64,000 nt of DNA from Numida meleagris (GCF_002078875.1 NC_034412.1:16557478-16621477); one strand, 5' to 3'; counted from the first letter of the stretch, positions 23,561 to 36,197 are shown. Made by a program: numbers and translations. Notes: generated by a model from the sequence alone, not told the origin.

Positions 23561-26500
23561 AGCCTCCTAAAGCCATTACTTGGTCACCAGTTCCGTCCTT
23601 TTACAAAACCAGCTCTGTCTTCATCAGAAAGCATTCCATCAGCTGAACATTTCGAAGTTTTCATTACCATCATAAGGAAGCATTAATGGTGATAAAATAA
23701 TCAGTCAGCAAGAATTCCATTACTTCTCTTTTAGCAAATGTGATCGTTACATCCTCACTCAAAAGTCCCTCATTTCCTGAGGGATCAGAGCAACTATTAG
23801 CTGAAAAGCGCAGAGCAGGTACAACTGGCACCCATTAAGCGCATAATCCCATTGCCATAGAGAAACCCGCTGAAATCGCACCCTGAATAGCTGTTCCAGG
23901 GAGGTGGTTCAAAGCGTTCTTGCTTTTATTCAGATTAAGAACAAAAAGAAGTGTAACTGAGAAAGATGTAGCCATATAACACAACCCTTTTCTTTTGCTT
24001 TCTCTTGCATTTTGTCATTCTGTGCATTGAAAGTTTATTCTTTTAGCTGGATTAGTTAAATTGCACAGCGTTCTTTAAAAATGGCTCTCCATATTTCTCT
24101 CCATGGATTACTTTGAAGCACAGCATGTCTATTCTTTTAAACAGGTTCGCTCTCTTCACAGGTGTTCATTAAAACACGCTCAACTCTAATCCCCTTAGCA
24201 CCGAGGTATGCAGCTTTCATAAAGGCAGTGTGCCAAACCAGCACTGCTGAACTGTTCAATGCTGTAAAATGCAGACTCTCAGGAAGAATTTCTTCAGCTG
24301 TCTTAAAGACCACAAGTGCTCATCCTGTAACAAATACTGACCTACTTTGTTATCCTGCTTTTAAAATGGCTCTTTGTTTTCAAAGCTTGCAGAGGAGCCA
24401 CTCCAGAATACAGTAAATTCACATCTCCAGTTGTTGGTGAGAGCACACATTGGAAAACCCGCCGCCCTATAAATAATAGAGGTGATGCTCTCAGCAGCTC
24501 GCTTACTGAAAAACTGACTTCACAGAGGAGAAAGGTTGAATGAACAACCACCTTTTTCAATGCTTTCCTCACTACCCTTTGCAGAACATGGGACACAGAA
24601 AAACAATCTCCCATTCATTGCTCTTCCCAAACTTTCCCAGCCTCAGCCCAGGTTTGGCAGCAATAGGCTAGGTCCCTATCAGCAAGCACAACAGTAATGG
24701 ATCAGGAGGTGAGAGCAGCAGGCGCTTAGGGCTCCTGTATGTGCCACTGCAGCTCTGTGCTGCCAAGTGTTCATAATTCAACAGACGTTCACAAATCTTC
24801 GTGAAATGTATTCCCTGTAGTCAGCAGCAGGAGGCAACCCAGATCAGCTTCCAAAACAACCCTTTGTGGTGCACAGGCACGTTCAGAGCCTATGAAACAG
24901 GGAAATTGTCTTATTTCAAGTACTCTGGGCACACTTCTTTGAAGACATAACTTAGCAAATATTAAATACATTCCTCTAATTTGGGGAAATTAAAATTCAT
25001 TTTACCAACAGAGAAATGGAATGCAGATAGACTGCTAAATTACTAGTAGGAAAGAAAAAGAGGAAGAATCCCTATTCATATCTCCTACGCTTATCAGAGA
25101 ATGCTGCCCCGGCACACAGGCTTTGTGCACAGGAAGAACAGCAGTGACTTGACAAGGCACCTCACTTTTGGCATGCTTTAACTGGCTCACTGATGACTAC
25201 GAAGAAAGGATTCAAAAGAAAACTTCAGTACTGAGACTAGCATTGCCCCAACCCCAGGGCTACCGATCAGTAGAGACACTCAGGGCTTGGTTTCACAGAC
25301 ATGATTCCTATCTGGTCTAGTCACTGAAACAAGTAAGATAAAATTGTGAATGTAATGCTGATGTGCAAATGACAGCATTAAGGAAATTCAGACACAAGAA
25401 CTGTTCCTGTTGGAAAAACTTCACCGATAACAACTGGCTCTTCACTATGATTTTGGGCAACTCCAGCAAACTTCTCAACTGAAACAGAATCATGACTCAC
25501 TCTGCATTGCATTCTTTTAGATATATATGTAAAATAAATATAGCCAGTTACTGTGTATCTCTACCAAATTCACACGAGTTGGAATTCCCAGTTCTGTGAG
25601 AATGCTTTAAAACATTGCTGTCTTACCATATTTACAAAATAGAGAGAATTGACATTTTGGTCTCTTAAATATTGCATAATACTGCAGGTCAAGAAAAGAT
25701 TAATATGTTGGTTTTGAAGTGGAGTGTTGTGTTCTAATATTTCCTGTAAAAAACAAGCAATTGACATTTTTGAACTCCATGTATTTCATGGACATTTTGT
25801 CACAGGCTCCTTAAACTCGGACAAATGGGTGCACTTCTTGCCATCAGCTTCCATTTTCTTTTGTGCACTGAAAAACTAGCTTCCATGCAACAGGATGTAC
25901 AAAGGAATAAAGCAAAATAAAAAGCAAACAATGAGGGCTACAAACAAAACTTTCTGAATTCGATTAGATTAACTTAAGAAGAAGCGTTAAACTAGTACAA
26001 CCTTTAAGAAAACAACCCAAGGCAAATAGTTCTTTTTTACTCTTGATGGGAATGGTGCCAACTAAGAGAAAATATTGATTTTGCCAAGACAGCTTTCCAA
26101 CATAAAGTGCACAACGGTACCTGCTAGCCAATGGCCGGCATTACACACCAGCACAAATAATAAAGCAGCGGGGCTCTTGTATTAAGAACTGCCCTAAATA
26201 GATCATGTTTTTATACCTCACCCTTCAGTAGTGTTTTCTGATTTTGTCTGTTTAATCTGATTATTGAATAAAAAGTGTAAAACCATCATTCCAACCAGGA
26301 AAGAACAAAAGTAAAATGACTGTTCCTCGGCACTGCTAGCTCACAGAGCTCACATCCATGAATTTTCTTCCCAGTTTTGCAGATCGCAGAAGTACATAAA
26401 CACACCGAGATTCTTGATGCTAAACCAAAATATAGCAAAAACATTTGAGAACCTCTTTGCTACATCAAAGCTCACATCTTTTCTAACTTTAAAACATGCA

Positions 26501-28100
26501 CGTTGGTTTTGTTTCTCAAAAAATTATACTCAGTCTGCTTAAAGTGATCCAGAATTAACTGGAAAATTAGGTTGGAAAAGATCTCTCCACAATGATCCGT
26601 TCGTTTAAAAAAAAAAAAAAACATTAGTATAGAAGAAAAATCCTCTGAATGATAGAGCTTGATAGACCTCTAATTTCTAATAAACACATAGAAAAAGACT
26701 TGCCTCTCTTAGGTAATGAGTTTGAATCTATTATAAAACTGCCAATAACACATTTTCCAGATAAATGTGTTCCAAATTAGAAGAAGTATTCAAGTCACAG
26801 GAGGATTTATTTATTTGCATCAATTACTTCAGAAACAAAAATGCATCTACTTTTCATTCTCATCTCATTAATGCAGGGTTATTAATCACTGCAGTGTGTG
26901 CTGGTATTTGACATAATGATAATCTAAACACACAAACTTAAGCAAGATAAAATCCTTCCACTTGGAATTTTGTTGCTGTAGTTGCTACTTGAAATTATAT
27001 CTTTTTCTTGATTAACATCTTACCAAAGAGCACATTAAACCATCTCTCTGCTATCAGCATGAATTAAATCAACTGACCATTATGCTCTATTCAAACAGAA
27101 AATACTGAATTAAAAATATTTAAGAAGGCAAAAGCTATGGATTCTGATGTTCTGTGTAATCGATAGATTATTTTTAGAGTTCCAGGAATCAAAGAAAAGT
27201 CACTTTATACATACCTGCCTAGTTAAACATTAAATTCTAATTATTGACCAATTGTTGCTTGTTTAGCAACAGAAGTGCAGAAAAAATAAATAGCCTTCTG
27301 TAGGATCAGATGTAAGTATTATGTACGTCTTATTTACAGAGTGAATGCAAGTCTTGTACAGTGCTCAAATTCCATGTGCATCTTCAAATTAAGAGCTACA
27401 GTGGTCTTAAATGGAATCTGACGTTCTGTAAAGTCCTTCCTTAAGAGAGCAAATTTTACTTATGGTACTAAGGTAAGATCTCAAGTCAAAGACAACACCT
27501 GGAGCAGATTTCTGTTAGACTCCAGGATAAACAAAGATGGCACTGTATGGGTTAACTTCCAAACATATTCTGCTTTCATAGGGAACCAGGTGTTTTTTGT
27601 GTTCAGGCATCAGTCAAGTGGGAGTCATCACCTCCCCAAACCTATATCTATTGGTTAAAACAAGGACAACGTAAGCATCATTACTGCGACTATTGATTTT
27701 TTCAGATGAAATGCCCAGTTTCTAAGGAATTTTTACAGCTTGACTGTTGGGTGGATCATCAAATTTTGCAGAAGTACTTTTGTAAACAGTAAAATCAGAG
27801 TTTAGAGAACAAATCCTTCACAAAGCAGCAGCTTCGTTTCACGCACAGTAGAATATGCTCGCTAGCGACCCAAACCCTGACAGCTGATGAAGTTTGCTTA
27901 GGATATCCTTCCCAAAGGTATTTCATTAATTTTTATAGAGAAAATTTGCCTTTTCACACCAATGTAAGAAAACCAGACCAGTCAACCTTTGTCTAAAGTG
28001 GTTACAACTTTACCTAAGGAAACAGAATATTTACTGTATGGCATGTATGGCCAGAAGGGAAGGATAAGGACATTTCCCCCATGGGCTGCAGAAACTTACT
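23561..28100. promoter_or_regulatory. Repeat-poor AT-rich region, possible conserved enhancers
   Basis: About 4.5 kb with no transposon I can see and few long frames. It has scattered segments with the look of conserved vertebrate regulatory DNA. Examples are 23640-23900 (CATTAATGG, ATAAAATAATCAG, then AACCCGCTGAAATCGC with retained CpGs) and 26790-26940 (TTATTTGCATCAATTACTTC with an octamer-like ATTTGCAT next to a homeodomain ATTA, then CTCATTAATGC and TTATTAATCAC). Conservation cannot be measured from a single sequence, so this is inference. Confidence 0.25.
25627..25743 (-). other. Candidate minus-strand exon, 117 bp (low confidence)
   Basis: Read on the minus strand: acceptor CAATTGCTTGTTTTTTACAG, then 117 bases, then donor ATG|GTAAGA. 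The length is a multiple of three. The frame beginning at the first exon base is open for 39 codons, starting EILEHNTPLQNQHINLFLTC and ending LRDQNVNSLYFVNM. The peptide has mixed polar and hydrophobic composition and looks protein-like, but I do not recognise it. It could be an alternative exon of a minus-strand gene whose intron fills this region, or chance. Confidence 0.18.
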
Positions 28101-28716
28101 AGGTTATAATGACTGCAAACCAAGATATTCTTGACATACGTCTTCCACTTTTTGCATTGTTTTGGCTTCTCCACACTTCTGACACACATGGTGGATCAAA
28201 AGTGGGCTCCTCAGAGGCTGTTCCATGGACAGATAATTGTTTCAAGGGGGCTCCAAGAGAGCCTGGAACTAATTTAAAGCTGGATACCTTCAGATTTTCT
28301 ATGGACTGCTTTTCTAATTACAGCGGGAAAAAATATTTTCCTCCTGGCACTTTCCCACCAAACACTGATTAAGACATAGAACTGCTAATTCTAAAGTCAC
28401 CATCCACTCATTCTGCACAAACTCATTCTTGAAGCAAGAGAGAAAACTCACGACTCATTTAGCATAAAGCATGCCTTTGCTCCTTCTATACGTCAAGTAG
28501 ATTTGTTCATTATCTTCCCTAATCCTAAAGAATTATTGAACTTGTTTATCAAAAACACTTGCTAACGTGAGATCAGAGCTTGTCTGCTGGCAGGAATCAG
28601 CAGACACTGAACCTTCGAAAGGATAATTCCCCAGTGTATCCCTGAGGTCAGCAATAACAGCAGCTTTGCCACGTACCACATGAAGCACCAGGAAGATCAG
28701 GGGTCCTTCGCTGTCT
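28101..28716. other. Non-coding DNA, nothing distinctive
   Basis: Short open frames on both strands (28109-28372 +, and the 28533-28859 - frame that overlaps the next entry). None is recognisable. Confidence 0.5.
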
Positions 28717-29355
28717 TTGTCTGAGCTGAGCTGCCTGAAGAGAACCAGGCTCACCCTCCACCTTCTGAAGACAAGTGGGCAGAAACCTTGTTTTCTACAA
28801 GAGAAGAAAGAGTTGGAGTCAGCCTTGCTACTGTGTGGTGCCAACTTCAGCCAGGCCACGCAAACTCAAATAAAAAGCTGTGTGTGGGGGAAACCAGGAC
28901 AGAGGGAAACTATTAGTCAGCTCATTTCAGCAGAATGTAGTAGTGTTTTGGTAAAGATATTCTATACTCCCTGCAGCTGCTCAGACACGCTCTCCCAGAG
29001 CTCTGGCTCTGCATGGTACTTGCCGACAATCCTCAGCTCCTCAAGCTCCGTGCAGTGGGAGGCCCAGCCTCACAGCCTCACTGCTCCCCAGCTGCCAGCC
29101 AGCAGCAGGAATGTCCTCCCCCACAGCCCTGCTCTGCGACCCTGTGCCTGGCTGCCTCGCAGAGCACCCAGCTCCACTCTGTGCAGGGAAGGAAGCACTA
29201 GGAAGCGACTCTTCCCTACGGATATACTCCTCAAAAAATCACATTTTTGGATACATTTATCTTTATGTCATCGGAGCCCACAGGGGGCAGAGACTGAAAC
29301 GATTACAAGGCAGTTACTCCCCCCTCTGTGCAGCCAGCAGCCAGGAATACGCTAG
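28717..29355 (+). other. Longest unexplained open frame (212 codons), probably fortuitous
   Basis: Open for 639 bases from a TTG codon, in locally GC-richer DNA. The composition is Ser/Leu/Pro/Cys-rich, with stretches such as ILSSSSSVQWEAQPHSL. There is no domain, signal peptide or repeat I can name. A frame this long is not very unlikely in 64 kb scanned in six frames when the local sequence is GC-rich. No flanking splice sites stand out. A non-coding transcript or an unannotated exon would be alternatives. Confidence 0.12.
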
Positions 29356-31048
29356 CCCCACACCAATATTTTGCTTCATTTGAAGCAAGCTGCAGTTTGA
29401 CCAATTCTATCCTTTAAAGGCAGGGATTTGCTGGTTTTAATCTGTTCCAGACAGCAAACGAACTGAAAACAAACATGTAAGTTCCTACATCAATTTTGCA
29501 AGTTTTCTTGGCTTGTCCTAAAAATTAACCCTCTCTCTGTTTTCCTACAGCCTGGATCCCACACATTTACAGCCTCAACTAAGACCTCCCACCTCCCTAA
29601 TTCACCCGGCCTCTGATCCACCTGACCTCCAGTATATAACACCCCAACTAGAAAAAGCCTCCAGCTAACATCCTCTCAGATGAGAGTAACTTTCTAAGTG
29701 TTAAAATTACCACTAAGTAAAGCATTTCAACAGTCATTTTAGCTGCTACTTCTATATTTAGGCATCTTGTATTAAACATAATTAAGAAAGGGGAAAGAGA
29801 AAGAACAGTACCAAATAAAAGGATGGTTCTCTTTCACTAGAGTTATACAGAATTCTCTCTGGAAGAGAATTTTTAAATACAACCCTAATTCTCAGATGTA
29901 GGGCTGCTAACGGGGCTCATAAAGCTACCTCTGGCTAGAACAGCACCACTGCTCATCCTCATTTTTTGGCTTGATAAAGTCACACACATGTGGAATGAGT
30001 TCTCGCTTGTCCTTTGACACATTGCTGCAAAGGCTGCTGGTAAGAAGACAATAAACTGGTGACTACACCCACAGAAAGTAACAGGTACAGAGCATCACCA
30101 ACTATGACACAAAGCATCACTGTGTTAATTAATATGTGGCAATTCAGTAGCTCTGAGAAGTCCTGGGAAGATGCGGACTGATGTATGAGAATGAGGCAAA
30201 CACACACTCGTGGGATTTATGACTCTGCCTCACTTCTGCTTGGGCCTCTATGTTCCCTCTAGCATCACAGCAAGATAAGAAAAGAGTGAAAGCAAAGGTC
30301 TGCATGCTAGGCTACAGCTACTATTTAATAAAAGGTTCTCAGTTCTATTCCTAGTTACATCAATTTATAGCCAGCAGCAGTCACTACAGTAAAATGTTTG
30401 GACAAAAAAAACAGGGTTCTGCAGAGGACAGCACAGTGACATATGCAAGCAAACAGCTACACTCATTATAGCTTCAGTCTTTGAAAGGAACAAGATTTCT
30501 TCTGCTAGAGGTGTTGAACTCCTAATTCCTCCAAAGCTCTATCCTTCCTGTTTGGTCCTCATCCTGAGAAAGACAACTGCACTCCCATAGGGCTCTTAAT
30601 CCCTCTCAGCACGTACAGGGATTTTTGGAAATTTGGCTTTTTTATTATTATTATTGTCCCTATTTTAATTTCTAAAAAAAAAAAATCTTTTTAATCTCAT
30701 CTTGACCCATACTCTGACCACCAGTTAGGATAAGCAGGAGGAGGATTTAACTTCTGTTAACTGTTATTCAGAGATGGCATGCCAGCAAGTAGACAGCAAA
30801 AAAGCAAGTAAACAGTACAGCATATGTAAAAGCGTCGGCAAATACGAGCTGAAAGTCCTTCCATCAAATGATTACCTCCTTTGCAAGTCACATAAACCTA
30901 AATGAGATCGCAGAACGATTACGGCAGTAAGCAGAGCACAGCGTTCCCAGAACAGCCCATCACTGAACGCTAGGGAGCAGCGTTTCTCCAGCAAACTAAG
31001 AACGCTGACAACTGTGGTTTTCTCTTTTTTCCCCACTCCACTTTTCAG
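29356..31048. other. Non-coding DNA
   Basis: AT-rich unique sequence with a short (ATT)n at 30641-30655 and an A(12) nearby. Its right end (31015-31048) is a long pyrimidine tract ending in CAG. Confidence 0.55.
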
Positions 31049-31099
31049 TGCACTTCACCAAGAAGAATCATCAGGTGTCCGAGAAGACTGGATCGAAGG
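31049..31099 (+). other. Candidate exon, 51 bp (low confidence)
   Basis: A very good acceptor (branch-like GCTGAC, then TTTTCTCTTTTTTCCCC and ACTCCACTTTTCAG) precedes 51 bases and an AGG|GTGAGG donor. All three frames are open. In the frame that leaves two bases for the next exon it reads ALHQEESSGVREDWIE. That exit phase is the one required by the candidate exon at 33268-33436. The peptide is not recognised. Confidence 0.2.
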
Positions 31100-32105
31100 G
31101 TGAGGCTGCGGGATGGTACGACCGCTACTGTTCTGTGGGCAGGGCAGCTGCCAGCCTGGGGAGACCTGTGTCGGACTTCAGCCATGGCAGGAAGGGATGG
31201 TGCTGCTCAGAAGAAGCCTCTGATGTGCAACATCTGTCTTCAGAGACATGCAGAGCAGCATGCAGCTCTGCTTCTGGAACCACAGGTCACCAGGGTGGCA
31301 TAGTACCTGTACCACTGCACCACAATAACTCCCGTATCACTCAGTTCAAGAGGACTTCGAAAGGCACAGAAAGGAAAGACATCTTATTATCTTAATGCAA
31401 AAAACATTCTAGCCCAAATGAGGTTATTTTTATACATGTGGCAGAAGAGCTCACTGACATGCAAAGTATGAATGCACAGATGTAAGCTACAGCCACACAC
31501 GTCTTTAACAGAGTATTTTCTACAATGCTGTGTATATCAGGATTTAGATGAAGCTTCTGTGTTGATAAAACTGGTAATACTGATAACATTTAGCACTCAT
31601 CCTTTGCTTGACTGAAGTACCCAAAAAGAAAGAAATTGTACAAGTTGCAACAAGCAATATTCTTTATTTCAGAGTTCCTGTCATCTTCTTGGTGGCAGAA
31701 CTAATGAAACTAAACTCACAATTCTGCTGTTCCACCATACAAAGAAGTGGTATAAGGAAGTAAATATCTAATTTACATAATTTTAGTTCTACAGTAATTA
31801 CTATATGTGAGGAAACATTTACTTGAGTGTAAATATGAAGAACCGTAGCTATTTGGTTTGAAATATGGAAACAGAAGATAAAAATGAGGTACAAGGAAAG
31901 CGAAAGAGGTTTAATAAAATAAATTTTGTCTCAGTTATCCACTCTTAGAAACAGGGATGTTAGACATCCTCAGATTTTTCAAGTTTCAAATTTAAACTTT
32001 AAATTAACTCTACAAGTACAAAATACACTATTTTCTTACAGTCTGTTGAATGCTTTATGCAAGTCCTCTTATGGCAAATTCAGATAGCAGAAAATAGCTG
32101 CTTGG

Positions 32106-32137
<32 letters not shown>

Positions 32138-33267
32138 TAAGTGTTGTGGGTATTCTTAATGAAAGCTAAAAACATGAAGCTTCTTTTGTCATTTTATTTC
32201 TCCTCCTGCTCAGAAATGTTTGTGCTGGATAGCAGAAGCTCTGAACAAGTGCATCACTAATCCGTATTTTCGTAAAGTATTGTTTTCTTCATTTGTGATG
32301 ATATTTAAAACATCTCAGCTAGTGCTGATCAGAAAAAAAAAAGACAGTACACAACCATTTCCCCAGTGAATAATGAAGATTTGATTAAGTTAAAACATTC
32401 TGCAATAAATGTCTTGTCATACTTCAAAGACTGAAACACGTCACATTTTTATTTTATGCAATAAGGAACAAATCACAACCTTACCAAGATGTTCTGATAA
32501 GGATGAAACAAAGATGCTTCAGTATTTCTTTTAGTAAACATTTATTTTGCTGTGATTCAGAAATGCCATTTCTCAACCAGTTATTCACAATAACTTCGCT
32601 AAATTTATTACATTCACAATGTCTTTCATTAGTTTCATGGCATCCTAGACCAGAACTTAGAAACACAGAAGAGCTTGGAAGAAGCACGTATCTCAGTCTT
32701 AAAGGTCTTTCTCCAGAGCTACAACCTCTCCAATACCTGTTCAATGCAAGATTGTAAAGTACAGCTTACCCTTCCCCAGTTTTACTGTCAATGTCATTCT
32801 GCAATTAATGCAGGAGTGGGTTTTACATCTAAAATATTGCAGGCCAGATAACCAATGGATAAAATCCCAGTTCTTCATTGCCCCATCTCAATATACAAAC
32901 ACAGGATGTCATGCAAGTTCCATCAAACGACATTTGAATTCTTATTCTATTTCTTGACCTTCTCTTTCCTAAGAAGATGCTGTTTTGCTGCTTATATTAC
33001 ATGCAAGACCTCCGTAAGTATCAGACACACTGAGAAAACCTTATCTGAAGGCAGCTGGCATCAATGAAGTTGTGAACTCTGACAAGACAGTATCTGCTTA
33101 ACAAGGACAGTTTCTTTGCAAAGTCAGTATGAAAGGTGCTGCCTACAGCTCCTTTTACCTATGCACAGAAAATGCCAGGATAACGGAGCTTTCCACCTGG
33201 ACTACCTGAAGGCAAGGAAGAAGGTAAACTTCACACACATTTGGTTTTTTACCCTTTCATTTGCCAG
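31100..33267. other. Non-coding DNA, intron if the flanking exons are real
   Basis: No gene, transposon or strong motif beyond the TTTG repeat at 32103-32138. It ends with a pyrimidine tract (GGTTTTTTACCCTTTC then ATTTGCCAG) at the candidate acceptor. Confidence 0.5.
32103..32138. repeat. (TTTG)n / (TTTTG)n simple repeat
   Basis: T-rich run with TTTG and TTTTG units, ending in TTTTTTAA. A similar short tract occurs at 49056-49083. No coding content. Confidence 0.85.
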
Positions 33268-33436
33268 CCAGAGAGCAAAGTCCAGTGAGAGTCTTTCAAT
33301 TCCCCCTCACAGATCTCCTAAAGCTCCAAGATATCCTATTGGTCTCAGTACATTAGGAAGATTACCAAAGCACCCCAGCTTACAGAGGGCTAAGGCCCAT
33401 GACATGAACAACCCTCACCTCCCTAGCAGCACCAAG
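33268..33436 (+). other. Candidate exon, 169 bp (low confidence)
   Basis: The acceptor TTACCCTTTCATTTGCCAG and donor AAG|GTAAGA bound 169 bases. Only one of three frames is open throughout: one base completing a codon, then 56 codons ending exactly at the donor. The peptide is Ser/Pro/basic and reads like a disordered linker: QRAKSSESLSIPPHRSPKAP, then RYPIGLSTLGRLPKHPSLQR, then AKAHDMNNPHLPSSTK. The other two frames have stops at the seventh and roughly twenty-ninth codon. The family is not recognised. It joins in phase with 31049-31099. Confidence 0.22.
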
Positions 33437-35879
33437 GTAAGAACAGATCAGGAAGGCAAGCACATCACACTGGTGCTGCGCTCAGCTGCAGGGTCAGCTG
33501 TTCAAGTGGAGCTGGCAGCAGGCATAGCCAAGAGTCAGTGTTAGAGAGACAAGATGCAGAAATAAATGACACACCTGTGTCACTGCAGCACCTAGCACTT
33601 ACCTGGTACAAATGTGTCCTGCATCCTGTGTTACTATTCCTGATCTACATGACATGAGATTATCAAAATCATCACAGAATGCTGCAGTATATTACAAGCC
33701 CTTTGTTTACTTTGGTGTGTACAAATATAAAGGACATTTAATAATTGTTACAGAATCAATGTTCAAACATTAGCTCTTTACTTGTAACCTCTGGATTCAT
33801 TTCAGCATATACATGTGCATAAAAGAGTTCAGCCTCTTACATCTAAAAGACACTCTGGAGATGCTCATCTTTCTCTATTAACTGGAAAAATCCCAGAGAT
33901 ACTTTCTTCATGCTGTAGGTGCTTCACAACGTCTAAACTAAGATGGGATCTCAACATCATGCCATAATCTCATTGTGGCTAGAAGCAGTAATCATTGTGT
34001 TTTGTGGACTGCCTTTTTTGCTCCATCAATATCCAAAATCTGTACAATACAGCAACAGCATAGGAGTGAAAAAGATGTCATCTTATCAGATGAAAAGGAA
34101 CACAAGCCAACCAGATACCACTTATAAAGAATAAGCATCAGAAGTGACAACTGAAGCCAAGAGTCCTGGGGGAGAGAATGCTGCTTTGTCCTATAATTAA
34201 ACTCACTCTTCCTTTGCCAACCTCCCTAATCCTGTTTCGAGTGGGAGTCATTTTCTGACAGGGAAAATAATACATACGGAATCCAACAAGTTCTTTCAGG
34301 CTGAGCTGAGCAGGAGGGTAGGGTGGGAAGCAGGGCTGGCTTCTCAGGGAAGCAGGAAACAAGGCATTTTTGTAGTTGAGAAGCTCAGTTGTTTGACCTG
34401 TAGTAGCCTTATCCTTCACCAAAAGACATGGGAACCTTGCAAGCATACAACCAAGGCTTCTGAAGTCCCCAAAGCTCTTCAGAAGAGCCCAGGTTCAGCT
34501 TTGAGACTGGACACCTTGTCTTGAGTCTTAACCCCACCATTAGATTCTTTCATGGTTTTTGAGAGTCTTTTCTCTCTGTTGCCCAGATGATCACAGAATT
34601 GTGAAGTTTCACTTCCATAAGGAATACACACACGGATACACTAAATCCTGCATGATTCTGTAGTCATGGAAGCACATCAGCACCAAAAATAAACCAGCTG
34701 TCCTGTAAAAATTACTGAGCTTTAAGTTGGGTTATAAGAGGATGCAGCCCAAAATTTGGGTTTAAGCTTTCTCCTCTAAGTCAGCATACATGCAAACTTG
34801 GTCGTGGTATATCTGTAGAAAGCTCATCCCTGCTGGGTAAGCGCAGAAAAGATACAGCACCATTGTGTATGAGAAGTGAGTTAGACAATTCCCTGCTTTA
34901 CTCAAAGGAAGCTCAATAGGGATTCCTGTTTCTGACTCTGAAAATTGCTGACCATTAGCTTTTTCCAGGCAATTTGTCAAAGCGTAACAAGTTATACCAA
35001 AATTCTACTGCAAGAGCGCTTCATCTAGAAGCACCTTGATGAACTGAGGACTATCTGGGGCTTTTCCTCAACTCAAAAATAGTTTGAGGGTCTTTTTGTG
35101 ATGTCTAAGATTCTTCTGCCAGGTTAACAAAAGTTAAACTGGTTTCAAGACCATCAGATGACTTGGACAATGAGGCAGAAAGATCTAATTCAGAATTTTT
35201 TTGCAAGTATTAACCATCTAACAAATACAAAGCAAGGAGTCAACTTGTTTTCAAGTTCTCACTGTTGCTTATTGAGTAACATTTAAGACGGTTTTTTTTG
35301 GCATTTTTCCAACAGAGTTGACAGCTAAATAACATATAATCTGGTTTTCAGCAAGACAATTACCAAGTAAAACTGAATACACTGAAGCAGTAAACGACAG
35401 GTTACAACACCTAGAACAAGATGCCACACCTGAAAAAGCTAATATTACCCAAATAACTATTATCCATAATCACCAGAATATGCTGAAATTATTGCTTTAA
35501 TTAATGAAAGATTAAGCCACCTGTTCTTAAAACCACATGCTAGATATGTCTTTACTGCTCCCCTCAGCACCAAAGAGATTCCATAATCATTCCAGTAGCA
35601 TGTTACTGTTAATGATGTGCGAACCTCCAGTTTCAGGGCCAGATTGATCACAAGGAAATGCTGCGGACAATTAAGATACTCAATTAAGTTAGTCACACTT
35701 CTCAAGAAGCAAAGTAGACAGTCTGATCCAGTGTCAGAGCTTATAATTATTAGAAATGTGCAAAACTAGATTTTCAGAAAAAATAAAATAATTTAAGTAC
35801 TCCAAACTGAAAAGTGTTTCATATTTTATACTGAAATGACCCAATTCCTCACTCTCAGCAAAATATTGTTGAGAATATG
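33437..35879. other. Non-coding DNA
   Basis: Nothing recognisable. A minus-strand exon-like interval at 33603-33644 (42 bp, weak acceptor TCATGTCATGTAG, perfect donor CAG|GTAAGT, one open frame of 14 codons) is most likely chance. Confidence 0.5.
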
Positions 35880-35960
35880 TGTCTGGGGACATGACCAGCC
35901 TCCACCTGGACCATTAACAACAGCCCTCTGGCTACAATCTTCCAACCAATTCTTTATCCA

Positions 35961-36197
35961 CTAAATAGCCCAGCCTTCAAATCCATCTCTCTCTAATTTA
36001 GAGATCAGAATGTGGCAGGGGACTATGTCAAAGGCCTTGCACAAGTCCAGGTAGATAACAACAGATGCCCTTCCTTTGTCCACCAATGCTACCTCTCCAT
36101 CATAGAAAGCCACCAAATTGGTCGGGCACAATCTGCCCTTGGTGAAGCCATGATGACTGTCTTGGATCACTTCCATGTCTTCCACATGCCTTAACAT
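35961..36197 (-). pseudogene. CR1 reverse transcriptase remnant, palm motif A region
   Basis: This continues the same degraded CR1 reverse transcriptase in a different frame from the preceding piece. It reads [19 protein letters not shown], then a LVDKGRA segment and [20 protein letters not shown]. Intact CR1 copies have the motif-A wording YLDFSKAFD, so this copy carries a Phe-Ser to Leu-Cys change at the motif. It ends at an in-frame stop after GWAI, and CR1-like residues (WIKNWLE) continue past that stop. Confidence 0.85.

Noticed and set aside
26568..26590. TTAGGTTGGAAAAGATCTCT as a CR1 tail fragment
   Set aside because: About 20 bases resemble the CR1 end, but the flanks do not continue in either direction. 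Too short to call.
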